Positions 32,983 to 41,880 are shown, numbered from the stretch's first letter. The stretch: DNA of 64,000 nucleotides from Pectobacterium polaris (GCF_002307355.1 NZ_CP017481.1:496001-560000); one strand, 5' to 3'. Numbers and translations: made by a program. Notes: a model not told the origin generated them from the sequence alone.

Positions 32983-34438
32983 TGAGTGCGATATCCCAGC
33001 TTTGTAATGTGGTGCCCAGCGTCTCATCCAATTCAGCCTGCGCATTGAGGTAGCTGATAAGAGCATTCAGACGGGCGTTTTCAGCGTTGCGTAAATCATT
33101 CTCGAAACTCAGCACCTGAAAGTTACTGGAACGCCCAACCGTAAGCTTTTCTCGTTCAATTTCCAGCTTGCGGCGCGACAAATCGCGTGCACGCTGGGAG
33201 ATCTCGAACTGCCGCCAGCGCGTACCGATATCACGCACCGCATTGGCAACATCGCGTTCAAGTTGCTGCCTGACTTCATCCAGTTGAATGTGCTGGTTAC
33301 GCACATTGACTCGCGCTTGTAGCTCCGCCTGGCGGGTACTTAGATCGCCGATAGGGATCTCCACCTGAACACCAACATAATTCTCCCAGGTTCGTGAGGT
33401 GCTACTCTGTGCTGCACGGTCACGCACCTGACTCGCGCCCCCGATTAGCGAGACATCCCACAGGCGATCGTTACGAGCCACCGCCAGACCGAGTGCCGCC
33501 TGCTCGTTGGCGATGATCTGTGCGAGATAAGCTGGTCGGGAGGCTTCGGCCTGTTTCAACGCCTGCACGGCATTGACATCAACGTGCTGTGCCTGCATTG
33601 ATTCCGTTGCCACAATCAACGTATTTAAATCCAGTGCCAGAAGTTGCAGCAACGCAAGGCGCGCGGTATCCAGCTGGTTTCTGGCTTCCTCATGCGCCAG
33701 CTCCTGTGTGGCAACTTCAGCTTCGGTTTGCACAATTTCAAATTCAGCCATGCGCCCTGCGACAATCATCGCACGGTTGACCTCAACCAGTTCGCGTGCA
33801 CGTGCCAGCGCATCACGCGCGATTTGCAGTTGCTCCTGCGAGCGCAGCAGTTCCCGATAGGCGGCGATAATCTGGGTAATCGTCTGTGAAACGGTGGATT
33901 TCAGCGTCAGACGATTTAACTGCTCAGTCAGCTGCGCAATATGAACGGGTGCGGTCGTGACATCTTTACCGGCACCGCGAAGTAAAGGCTGAATCACCGT
34001 GATGTTCGCGCCATCATTACGTGACAGTCCCACACTATCAGCCTGCGTGTGGCGGTAGGTCCAGCCCAGACTGAAACGGGTGCCATAAGGCGTGAGCAGT
34101 GTCGACGTCGGCGTTAGATTGCCCTGCCGATAACGATCGCTTTGATTACGATTGGAAAGGTAGCTGCCCGTCAGTGACAGTTTGGGAGTAAAACGATCCT
34201 CTGCAACACGAAGATCAAATTTCTGCGAGATACGATCCAGATAGGCGCTACGGATCGCGCGATTGTCACGTAATCCAAGATAAATCGCATCGCTCAGCGT
34301 GAGATCGATAGTTTGTGCATTCAGCGATGTACTGGCTGTCGCCAGCCCCTGTCGCGTCGCCTGAGAAGGATTTAAAGCCATTTCTGCATACCCTTGATGG
34401 GCATAAAAAATCAGTAAACACAGGATAGATTTACGCAT
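32975..34438 (-). CDS. TolC-family outer membrane efflux protein
   Basis: Outer-membrane channel of the exporter. MRKSILCLLIFYAHQGYA is the signal peptide; the mature part has two TolC/OEP repeats with long helical stretches (LRSQEQLQIARDALARAREL and LARNDRLWDVSL-type strands). It has about 487 residues from ATG 34438, which overlaps the permease stop by 8 nt (ATGCGTAA). Having its own channel gene makes the system independent of housekeeping TolC. OEP family call is firm; the substrate is unknown. Confidence 0.88.
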   Translation of the reverse strand: MRKSILCLLIFYAHQGYAEMALNPSQATRQGLATASTSLNAQTIDLTLSDAIYLGLRDNRAIRSAYLDRISQKFDLRVAEDRFTPKLSLTGSYLSNRNQSDRYRQGNLTPTSTLLTPYGTRFSLGWTYRHTQADSVGLSRNDGANITVIQPLLRGAGKDVTTAPVHIAQLTEQLNRLTLKSTVSQTITQIIAAYRELLRSQEQLQIARDALARARELVEVNRAMIVAGRMAEFEIVQTEAEVATQELAHEEARNQLDTARLALLQLLALDLNTLIVATESMQAQHVDVNAVQALKQAEASRPAYLAQIIANEQAALGLAVARNDRLWDVSLIGGASQVRDRAAQSSTSRTWENYVGVQVEIPIGDLSTRQAELQARVNVRNQHIQLDEVRQQLERDVANAVRDIGTRWRQFEISQRARDLSRRKLEIEREKLTVGRSSNFQVLSFENDLRNAENARLNALISYLNAQAELDETLGTTLQSWDIALND

Positions 34439-35678
34439 CGCGTAGCGCCTGTACGGGTTCAAGCCGAGCCGCAGTCATTGCTGGGTTAAGCCCAAAAAAC
34501 AGACCAATCGCCAATGAACTGCCAATGCCAAGGGGAAGTGACAATGCCGAAAGTGAGAAGGCGGACCAATCTGAAAAAAAGACAAACAGCCACGCCGCCG
34601 CAACGCCACACACCGCCCCGATCAGGGCTCCACAAGCAGACAACACAACAGCCTCCAGCAAAAACAGCCCCGCAATATCACGCGGTCGCGCGCCCAGTGC
34701 CATACGAACACCAATTTCACGACGCCGCTCGGACACATTCATCACCATGACGTTCATCACCCCCACCCCACCGACCAGCAGGGAAATCCCTCCCAGCCCC
34801 GCCAGCAGCCATGAAAACATCCGCGACTGCTGCGCCATTCCCTCCAGTAGCTGCTGTGGGATTTGCACATCGATATCAAGCTTCGGCATCAGAGGGGTCA
34901 AATAATCCTTTAACTGTGAACCCGTTTGCATCAGCGTATCGCTGCTGCTGTTGCGTGCAATCACGCTGACGATTTGTGGAGCAGGCATGACACGGCGCAT
35001 ACCTGAGATAGGCATCAGGATGGAGTCATCAACCGAGACGGGAACCAGAGGGTTGCGCCCCTGTGGCTGAAGAATGCCTACAATCTCAAACAAGTATCCA
35101 CTCACCTGCACGCGCTCACCTAAGGCAGCTACGCCCCCTTCCGATGCCCACTGTTCCGCAACATTCGCACCCAACACGATGTAGGTACTTTGCTCATCGA
35201 AATCACTCAGGTAGCGGCCCTGCGCAAGCCTCAGCTCTAATACGTCCGACAATTCCGCTCTGCTCCCCACCACCATAGTACTGAGTGAACGGCCGCGCAG
35301 CCGAGCCTCAGTCGAGGTAATAATTAAGGCCGTTGCGGCTTGAATATCGGGCAGAGCCTGCCGCAAAACGGGGATATCCAAATCAGCGGGAGCCGAGCCA
35401 ATTGCATGACTCCCCACTCGATTCTGAACGGTGGCAACCAGCAGGTCACTGCCCATGCCTCGGAATACACCCATAGCTTCGGTTTCTGCGTTGTGCCCGA
35501 TGTTAAGCAAAGCGACAACCGCTCCACATCCAACCGCAATCCCAAGGAGGGCCAGCACAGCACGCCGTCCCAGAAGAATAAGGCTGTTCAACGGCTCAAG
35601 CAGGCGCTGTTGCAGTGAAGGGCCATAGTGACATCGGCGCACCTGACGATCTTCCATCCGTGAACGAGAATCAGACAT
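34431..35678 (-). CDS. MacB-like ABC exporter permease
   Basis: FtsX/MacB-type permease of 415 residues: a first transmembrane helix near 37-57 (RRAVLALLGIAVGCGAVVAL), a large periplasmic domain (about 65-270), then three helices (LAGLGGISLLVGGVGVMNVM, DIAGLFLLEAVVLSACGALI and a third near the end). The conserved MNVSERRREIGVRMALGA motif marks the MacB family. Unlike E. coli MacB, the ATPase is a separate gene. It overlaps the ATPase stop by 8 nt (ATGTCTGA) and the channel start by 8 nt. Confidence 0.9.
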   Translation of the reverse strand: MSDSRSRMEDRQVRRCHYGPSLQQRLLEPLNSLILLGRRAVLALLGIAVGCGAVVALLNIGHNAETEAMGVFRGMGSDLLVATVQNRVGSHAIGSAPADLDIPVLRQALPDIQAATALIITSTEARLRGRSLSTMVVGSRAELSDVLELRLAQGRYLSDFDEQSTYIVLGANVAEQWASEGGVAALGERVQVSGYLFEIVGILQPQGRNPLVPVSVDDSILMPISGMRRVMPAPQIVSVIARNSSSDTLMQTGSQLKDYLTPLMPKLDIDVQIPQQLLEGMAQQSRMFSWLLAGLGGISLLVGGVGVMNVMVMNVSERRREIGVRMALGARPRDIAGLFLLEAVVLSACGALIGAVCGVAAAWLFVFFSDWSAFSLSALSLPLGIGSSLAIGLFFGLNPAMTAARLEPVQALRDA

Positions 35679-36372
35679 GACTCACCTCATAGATTCGACC
35701 ATCTTGTACCTGAATGCGTCGGGTCATACGGCAGGCCATGCCTTCGTCATGCGTCACCATCACGAGCGTCGTCCCCTGTTCGCGGTTCAATGCCAGCAAT
35801 AGCGTGATGATGTCATCAGCCGTTTGGCTGTCGAGGTTGCCAGTCGGTTCATCCGCTAGCAAAAGTGCGGGTTCACCAACCAGTGCTCGCGCAATGGCCA
35901 CCCTCTGACGCTGGCCGCCAGACAGGTCGGCTGGCCGATGGTGGGTTCGCTCGGCAAGACCAACGCGCGCCAGTTGTACTTGCGCGGCTTGCCGGGCAGC
36001 CTGCCGCGAGACGCCACGGTAGGTCAGGGGAAGCGCAACGTTGTCCAACGCATCCAGACGCGGCAGTAAATTAAAACTCTGGAAGACAAAGCCAATGACT
36101 TGATTGCGCACGATCGCACGATCATCAGCACTCGCCTGAGACATATCTTGCCCAGCGATCAATAAACGGCCAGATACAGGCTGATCGAGCAAACCGATAA
36201 TATTGAGCAAGGTACTTTTGCCGGAACCCGATGCGCCCACGATCGCACAACTTTGCCCGGCAGGAATGGACAGTGAAATATCGTGCAGCACCGATTGAGA
36301 GGAAGCACCGGTACTGTAGGTGTGTGAAATACCTTGTAAACAGATCAGATCCGTTATTCTTTCATCAGACAT
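35671..36372 (-). CDS. MacB/LolD-like ABC exporter ATPase
   Basis: Nucleotide-binding subunit of the exporter. Walker A GASGSGKSTLLNIIG, Q-loop FVFQSFNLLPRL, signature LSGGQRQRVAIARAL, Walker B LLLADEPTGNLD and switch histidine in VTHDEG are all present. The start was set at ATG 36372 (MSDERITDL, 233 residues). The frame extends 11 codons further up to a GTG, without a better ribosome site. First intact gene of the operon; the broken leaderless gene lies 48 bp upstream on the same strand, suggesting that cargo and exporter once shared a transcript. Confidence 0.92.
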   Translation of the reverse strand: MSDERITDLICLQGISHTYSTGASSQSVLHDISLSIPAGQSCAIVGASGSGKSTLLNIIGLLDQPVSGRLLIAGQDMSQASADDRAIVRNQVIGFVFQSFNLLPRLDALDNVALPLTYRGVSRQAARQAAQVQLARVGLAERTHHRPADLSGGQRQRVAIARALVGEPALLLADEPTGNLDSQTADDIITLLLALNREQGTTLVMVTHDEGMACRMTRRIQVQDGRIYEVSHV

Positions 36373-36420
36373 CCTTGCCCCTTTGCTGATCCCCAAAAAC
36401 ATCACAGTAGTCGAATTATC

Positions 36421-37166
36421 CTACTGTTTGTGCTTTAGGAAAAGTCAAACTCTCCGTCATACGATCCAGAAATGCTTGCAAGTTTTTTACGCTCTGAGGT
36501 AAGTCACCGCTTTCCGAAGCTTGAATCTGAGACAATAGCTGCGCATCGTATCCTCTGGGCAATTGTGCTTCTTCAATTGCTGGTAAGGATTTGTAATGCT
36601 TCAGAATCTCTTAGAATGTACCAGAAGAGACTTGCCCAGTACGGTTATACTCCTCATCCATTTTGGCGATCGCTGCACGCTTCCACTGCTGCTCTTGATC
36701 ATAAGACTCCAACCAGGCCGCACGTCTTTCATTGACGGTGAAATCGCCACTTTCATCGTAGGCGATCAACGCTAATTGCTCGCGAGGCATCCCCCTGAAC
36801 GGATTTGCACCATCACCATTCACGAAGCTGGTCGCTTGTTTGGCCCGAACTAATAAATCGGGGTCTTCTGTTTTAGGCACTTCACCATCATGAGCGACTT
36901 TGTTCATATCATAGCCCGCGCCTAACAGCTTCTCAGTGACCGATCTGGCGATCGCCCCTAAACCATCACGATCGGTTCCTGCATCTCAGGCGGCAGCCCG
37001 AATAGCAGTTTCGCTTAACTGACAAGCGAGTGCGGATACCTTAGTGCTCTCATTGTTCGTCGTTGTTGCATTATTCTCTTTAACCGATGCTATAGCCTTT
37101 GCATCAACAGCGCTTTTTCCAACCATAGTGGCTGGATACAACATCAAGTGAATTTATTTTTTCCAT
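36421..37166 (-). pseudogene. Degraded leaderless gene at the head of the exporter operon
   Basis: Paralogue of the 30747-31544 gene, broken in at least three places. The likely start ATG at 37166 has AGGGG upstream but is out of frame by one base with the body. The body can start at ATG 37126 and meets an in-frame TGA at 36986-36988. Downstream homology resumes in the same frame (about 36985-36614, with RAKQATSFVNGDGANPFRGM and FTVNERRAAWLES), then shifts frame again at about 36610, after which HYKSLPAIEEAQLPRGYDAQ aligns to the intact protein's HYEGLPLIEQVQAPANYESR. A final TAG lies at 36421. It points into the exporter genes. Decay is recent enough for clear alignment. Confidence 0.85.
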
Positions 37167-37243
37167 AATCTGCCCCTATTAAAAGCAGCGATGCAATGAC
37201 ATTGAACATACCGCAGTGCTATTCAACTAAAGCTGATCGAGTC

Positions 37244-37275
37244 AAAAAAGGGACGTCAATGATGCATAACGTCCC
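37244..37275 (-). terminator. Intrinsic terminator, minus strand, apparently orphaned
   Basis: Reading leftwards, a GGGACGT / ACGTCCC stem is followed by six T residues. No intact gene lies directly upstream on this strand, only a short coding-like remnant near 37370-37500. Confidence 0.65.
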
Positions 37276-37864
37276 CATAACATACATAACAATAGCGCTA
37301 GCGATGCGTTTTATACAAAACACGACCTCTCGTCTATCAGTAAAAATACATCGTCTACTTATTATTTCATTGTGAATCCAACATTCTTTGCCTGTATGAC
37401 GGAACATTCGCCCAGCTCAGATGCGGCACAGACCTTGAATCTACGCCACAAGTCCATTCCAGTGGCGAAGTAATATTATTCCCTCCGCCATAATTCCAGA
37501 GGATCGCTAAAAAACAATGTTAATCTTTATGAAATTTAACGGCAAAGGTGACAAAAACTTTAATTTATTTCCATATGAATTCGTCGAAATCATAAAGCAC
37601 TAACAATAATAAAAACCAACCACAACAAATAAAAAACACACAAAAAAACAATGATCGCAATAATAATAACTATAATCATATTGTTAAGCGACAACACCAA
37701 TTAAAAAACAACAGTCAAACTATAGATGTGTATGATATATATTATTAAAAATCAGATCCGTTATAGACAAACAACATTCGACACACTTTAACGCTCATCT
37801 GTTAGACTTATTTTTTATAAACATAAAATTTCACTTTTCTTATTCCGTTAATAATGGATAGTGA

Positions 37865-38011
37865 ATGCGGGATTCGTATAGGACACCCAACCGAGTCGTA
37901 ATACACTGGCTGGAAGGAAATCGTCATATAGGAACCGTTAACAAATTACCGGATCTGCTGACACAATGGCTGGACATTTATTGCCTCATAACAAGGCGGT
38001 CAAGAGACTGA
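37865..38011 (+). CDS. Small hypothetical ORF (48 aa)
   Basis: Reads MRDSYRTPNRVVIHWLEGNR and on through a stretch ending ...LPDLLTQWLD before a short tail. The composition (Val, Ile, Leu, Trp spaced with charged residues) looks like real protein rather than noise, but there is only a weak ribosome site and no recognised family. It could be the C-terminal remnant of a larger lost gene. Confidence 0.3.
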   Translation: MRDSYRTPNRVVIHWLEGNRHIGTVNKLPDLLTQWLDIYCLITRRSRD

Positions 38012-38113
38012 CATCCTGATATCGAGAGCAGAAAATACCACAATGCACAATGATGCCTAATGCAGAAAAGATCTGTAATGAGTAAAAAAACATAAAAATA
38101 TCTAGGAGAAATC

Positions 38114-38584
38114 ATGAAGAAGGAATTTGTTTCTTTGTCCCTACTGATTGCTGCCAGTGTAGCAGCGTTTCCTTTGATGGCCGCCACTGGCAGTATCAGT
38201 AGTACAGAAGCGGCGCAAATAAGATTTGTTTATTCTGATGGCTCAAGTACCCCTGCATTGAACCAGTTTCATGCTAGTACAACAAAGTTTCCTTCTGGAA
38301 CATTGAGCAAAGCCAAGAAGCTGACTCAGGTAAATTATAGCGTAGCGTCCTATCCCACTGCATATACTGAAAGTGTCGACATATGTTATTATCTACCTTA
38401 TCAGACATCACCAACAAAATGTATTGTTGTACCTAAAGGTATATCTGGAACAACGTCACAATTCAATGAATTACGTTTTGATTACGGCGCACGGATTCAA
38501 ATTCAGCACAAACTTACGGGAAAACCCGGAGAGAATCTACACCCATCACAAAAAGAGAGCATTACTTGGGAATATACTTATTAA
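38114..38584 (+). CDS. Small secreted protein, family unknown
   Basis: A 156-residue protein that I do not recognise. A clear signal peptide (KKEFVSLSLLIAASVAAFPL, cut near MAA-TG) is preceded by an excellent ribosome site (TAGGAGA). The mature protein of about 130 residues is β-rich by composition, with two cysteines that may pair (SVDICYYLPYQTSPTKCIVV), and ends in SQKESITWEYTY. GC content is lower than in the core genes. It lies 88 bp upstream of a leaderless gene on the same strand and may be co-transcribed with it. A periplasmic or extracellular protein is inferred from the signal alone. Confidence 0.75.
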   Translation: MKKEFVSLSLLIAASVAAFPLMAATGSISSTEAAQIRFVYSDGSSTPALNQFHASTTKFPSGTLSKAKKLTQVNYSVASYPTAYTESVDICYYLPYQTSPTKCIVVPKGISGTTSQFNELRFDYGARIQIQHKLTGKPGENLHPSQKESITWEYTY

Positions 38585-38671
38585 CCTAATGAACTATTCA
38601 CATCGTTCTAATTGACGGTAGCGAGATATTTCAAGCTTCCTTTAAAAAACAGGCAAGGGAAAATTTCCATT

Positions 38672-39541
38672 ATGATTATCAATACATCCACAGCGGCATA
38701 CGCTCAGATGAAAAATATATCAGGCGACGACCAAAAAACAGTTCGCCCCTTGCCTGCCCAGGTAAATAGCGCGCAGGATGAGATATTATCGACCAAACAG
38801 ACCCAAATAAGTGGTAAAGGGCTGATGATGTCTCGCTTGTTTGGTGGTACAGATACCATCCCGTCAGTTCAGACACAATTAACCGAAACTACGATGCAGA
38901 TGTCCTCTGTTAACTTCCTCACCAATGAGGATCGCAGTATGTTGTCCGAGTTGTACGCTCAGACTCAACAGCAAGGAACAGACTTGGGATATGTGGACGC
39001 TCTGGCGAGAGATCTGGGTGACTATCGTATGTTTGGGGGCGTAAGTGCCAACGTCAATAGCGGAGGAATATATGATACCAGTGGGCACATGCAGACGTTT
39101 AAATTTACCGAAACGGATACTGCAACAGCCACACGCATACTAAACGGTGATGGAATCGCTAAAACATCGCTGGATTCGGGATTTTTACGCTATGTACTCG
39201 ATCCTGGCTTTTCATTCGATCATCGAACAGATTTTGAATTCCTGGAAGAAGTTGTGAACACTTTCGGTCAGGGCACTGTAAATGAAAGCCAGCCTTTCGC
39301 TGGTAAATTCTCCGTCTATGCACAGACTGGAAATCAAAACTTTATCGTTGAAACCTCCAGCGAGATTACGCTGCATTCTGAGGAACCGGACTTTCGAAAT
39401 GTCGATGGGGTATTCTTCGTCACCGAAACAGGGTTAAAGAATGGATTTAACCTGATCGACGGAAATCCTGTACAGGGACTTCCAATGATGATGCTGGATC
39501 TTCTTAAAACAGGTAACACTATCTGGAATAGTATGAAATAG
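38672..39541 (+). CDS. Leaderless protein of unknown function (289 aa)
   Basis: Start chosen at ATG 38672 (MIINTSTAAYAQMKNISG, AAGGGA upstream); the frame is open for 20 more codons back to a TTG. There is no signal peptide or membrane segment. The N-terminal roughly 70 residues are polar and low in order (Gln, Thr, Ser). A helical block FLTNEDRSMLSELYAQTQQQ and YVDALARDLGDYRMFG follows, then a β-rich, acidic C-terminal half. In style it resembles the other leaderless genes here, with a polar Ser/Thr/Gln-rich head, a helical middle and no export signal, but there is no close sequence match to them. Could be another substrate of the exporter; unproven. Confidence 0.7.
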   Translation: MIINTSTAAYAQMKNISGDDQKTVRPLPAQVNSAQDEILSTKQTQISGKGLMMSRLFGGTDTIPSVQTQLTETTMQMSSVNFLTNEDRSMLSELYAQTQQQGTDLGYVDALARDLGDYRMFGGVSANVNSGGIYDTSGHMQTFKFTETDTATATRILNGDGIAKTSLDSGFLRYVLDPGFSFDHRTDFEFLEEVVNTFGQGTVNESQPFAGKFSVYAQTGNQNFIVETSSEITLHSEEPDFRNVDGVFFVTETGLKNGFNLIDGNPVQGLPMMMLDLLKTGNTIWNSMK

Positions 39542-39741
39542 CCGCGTTCGATGCTAATTTCTGAACAACATGTCAAGAACTCAACTAAGATAGCGTTAAT
39601 CTGCTGCTACGCTCGATGTTCTTAATCGCAGTAAAGGATTGAACAAGCAGCTGGAAAATCGGCGTCTAAAGGCGTCTTAGGGTATAAATATTTAACAAGG
39701 ATGAATTCATAGCAGTACAGAGATAAGAACCTGATATCAGT

Positions 39742-39770
39742 GTATTGGAAGGTATTGGAAGGTATTGGAA
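39742..39770. repeat. Three tandem copies of a 10-bp repeat beside tRNA-Gly
   Basis: GTATTGGAAG repeats three times in a row (last base of the third copy differs), 18 bp past the 3' end of the tRNA-Gly gene. The other two tRNA-Gly copies do not have it. Confidence 0.85.
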
Positions 39771-39787
39771 AAAACGATGAAGAATTT

Positions 39788-39863
<76 letters not shown>

Positions 39864-40177
39864 AGAGAATCGGATTTATTATCTTTTACTTTCAGCAAGA
39901 AACTGTGCCGAAACCAAAACTGATTAAATCCTGTCAAATCATATGTAACACAATGAATTTAATCACTATTTACTAAAAAAGCGATCCGACGGTCAGCATT
40001 ATGTACCAATCAACTTAACGTGGCAAGCCCTTTTCACTGAAAACCCTACCGTCCAGTTTTAACCAGCCCCAACGCTGTGGAGGCAAAGCTATAAGCCCGC
40101 CTCCACGACTAAACCACTTAGGCATTAAGAGGTTTCGCGTTACGTCGTTTACTGCCTGGGGAATCTTATGTTCTTAC

Positions 40178-40954
40178 TTATAATTGGTTATACCAGTTGC
40201 TATCCCAGTTACGTTGGTGAATCTCCGAAGCAGAACCATCACGAGGGGCGGAACGTGCGAGATGCCTTGTTAGGAGGTCAATCCCCATATCAATGGTTTG
40301 GGCATAATTATCTCGATTAAGTGTCTTTTCGGGATTGGCCCCACGAATTGTATTAAATACCGCAATCTGAGCATCCGCCAAATCGTTGGCCAAGGCGACT
40401 AATTCATCAGAGTCATTCAATACCTTCTCCAAACGATTAACTTGTTCTCTATTCAGATCTCCTGACTGCGTCACAGAAAGCGTCCCATCTTTATTCACAC
40501 TAAATCCAAAAAATGCGTCCTTCAAGTCAGGGTGGTCTTCAGCAAGTTGATCCAGAAAAGACGAATAAGCCTGATCAATTTGCTTCGTTACTGAGGAAAG
40601 ATTACTCGAGACCTCATCCAATACTCCTAAGTATTCGTCCAGACTGGACGCAAGCATTGCCTCCATTAGCCTAGTTTGATCTTCCTCACTTATATAACCT
40701 GGCTGCCCAACTCTCGCTCCTTCAACAGTTCTTAGCTGCTCAGATGCCGTATCGCCGACCTTCTGCTTTGCAGTGTATTCCTGAAATTTAGCAAGGGCTT
40801 CTTGGCTTATCTCTACAACCTGACGCTCAATGGTTTCCCCAGTTAACACAGCTTTACTCTTCGCGGCATGTTGTTCAGTCTGGCTATTCATCGTTCGAGG
40901 ACTTTGCCCTGAATCTGCAACTGCATACGATCCAAACGTAGAAATGCTATTCAT
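40178..40954 (-). CDS. Leaderless helical protein inside the damaged duplicate
   Basis: Start set at ATG 40954 (MNSISTFGSYAVADSG), which has an AGGAG site 11 nt upstream, giving 258 residues. No signal peptide. The polar Ser/Gln-rich head (to about 35) is followed by mainly helical sequence (RLMEAMLASSLDEYLGVLDE, TKQIDQAYSSFLDQLAEDHP) and FFGFSVNKDGTLSVTQSGDL. The frame stays open 99 codons further upstream, but that part is the decayed 3' half of a PPC-like gene, so it is not counted here. The equivalent place in the sister duplicate holds no gene. Function unknown; a possible further leaderless substrate. Confidence 0.7.
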   Translation of the reverse strand: MNSISTFGSYAVADSGQSPRTMNSQTEQHAAKSKAVLTGETIERQVVEISQEALAKFQEYTAKQKVGDTASEQLRTVEGARVGQPGYISEEDQTRLMEAMLASSLDEYLGVLDEVSSNLSSVTKQIDQAYSSFLDQLAEDHPDLKDAFFGFSVNKDGTLSVTQSGDLNREQVNRLEKVLNDSDELVALANDLADAQIAVFNTIRGANPEKTLNRDNYAQTIDMGIDLLTRHLARSAPRDGSASEIHQRNWDSNWYNQL

Positions 40955-41251
40955 AATACCATTCGCTCCTGTGTGCCATGATTTAACGCTGTGCAACAAG
41001 GTTTCCCTGCAAATGTGCTCAAATGTGACATGAGTAGCGCTTTTTCCTTCTACACCAACATCTTCCTGAGCTGGGACACCAGTACACCGTAAAATATGCT
41101 GACCACGTAGTAGAATGTATGCGTAGTGAGCATCAGAACTGCCAAGAATTCGATTAAAACTATCCACCAACCGCCGATGTAACGTGATAGGTCGTCTCAA
41201 GATTATCTTATCGTTGAGTAATCCGAATAAGGTGATTTTTCCTGAATGCAA
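40955..41251 (-). pseudogene. Internally deleted remnant of a PPC-like secreted protein gene
   Basis: In the open frame ahead of the 40178 gene, two blocks match the intact PPC-like gene at 41933-43411. HYAYILLRGQHIL matches YYEFIALRGQHVL, and EDVGVEGKSATHVTFEHICR then ETLLHSVKS matches the intact C-terminus YDVGVGGNNSKYVTFGHICK then QTLLKSVRS. The roughly 215 residues between those blocks are missing. This is the counterpart gene in the left copy of a tandem duplication. The frame runs on past the old C-terminus into the downstream gene. Confidence 0.8.
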
Positions 41252-41390
41252 GATTTGGAACTTTCTAAATTAGGCAGTATTACCCCCTAATATAGTCTTA
41301 ACGGCTATTTTTCAGAATTCTTTAGAATAGAAATAGCATGAGATTATTTTTTAAATAATTAATTGAATGCTAATAGCAATATAGTATCCA

Positions 41391-41572
41391 TGACTAAAAT
41401 CCATCTCACCACGCAGGGTATTATCAGTATGGAAACGAACGAGATTATTCAGAAATAATTGCCCCATCGGTCCGGCGATATGTACTGTCAACGTCAGGTT
41501 AGGTGTTTTCCAGAACTGATGGCTGTACGGTAACGGCTCTTGCCTGAATACACACAGCATCGCTCCCGCAAT
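41391..41572 (-). pseudogene. C-terminal remnant of the 2-hydroxyacid dehydrogenase gene
   Basis: Encodes IAGAMLCVFRQEPLPYSHQF and PNLTLTVHIAGPM, aligning to the last 70 residues of the intact dehydrogenase at 43635-44561 (IAGAVLDVFRQEPLPYSHPF, PNLTLTAHIAGPM). Nucleotide identity by eye is near 80%, with a small deletion (VPGLM missing). Everything upstream of the IAGA codons is gone: the homology stops abruptly at CCCGCAAT, where a tRNA-Gly-like sequence begins. Confidence 0.85.
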
Positions 41573-41642
<70 letters not shown>

Positions 41643-41880
41643 AGAGAATCGTATTTATTATCTTTTACTTCAGCAAGAAAATTGTGCTGAATTCACAGCG
41701 AATTACACCCTGCCAGATAAAATGTAATAAATTGAATTTAATAACTATTTAGTCAGTAAGTAACTCGACACTTAGCATTATGTACAATCAACTTCGAGTG
41801 GGGGCCCTTTCACCGAAAACCTTACCGCCCAGTTTCAATCAGCTCCAACGCTGTGGAGGCAAAACCATGAGAGCGCCTAC

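Larger units (their letters stand above)
37167..38113. other. AT-rich region between the exporter operon and the 38-kb genes
   Basis: About 950 bp, much of it very AT-rich (37540-37840). A minus-strand open stretch ending at a TGA (37367-37369) reads like the C-terminus of a lost protein (WNYGGGNNITSPLEWTCGVD) and is followed by a good terminator on that strand, which suggests a gene remnant. A 48-codon plus-strand ORF at 37865-38011 is listed separately. I see no intact large gene. Confidence 0.5.
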
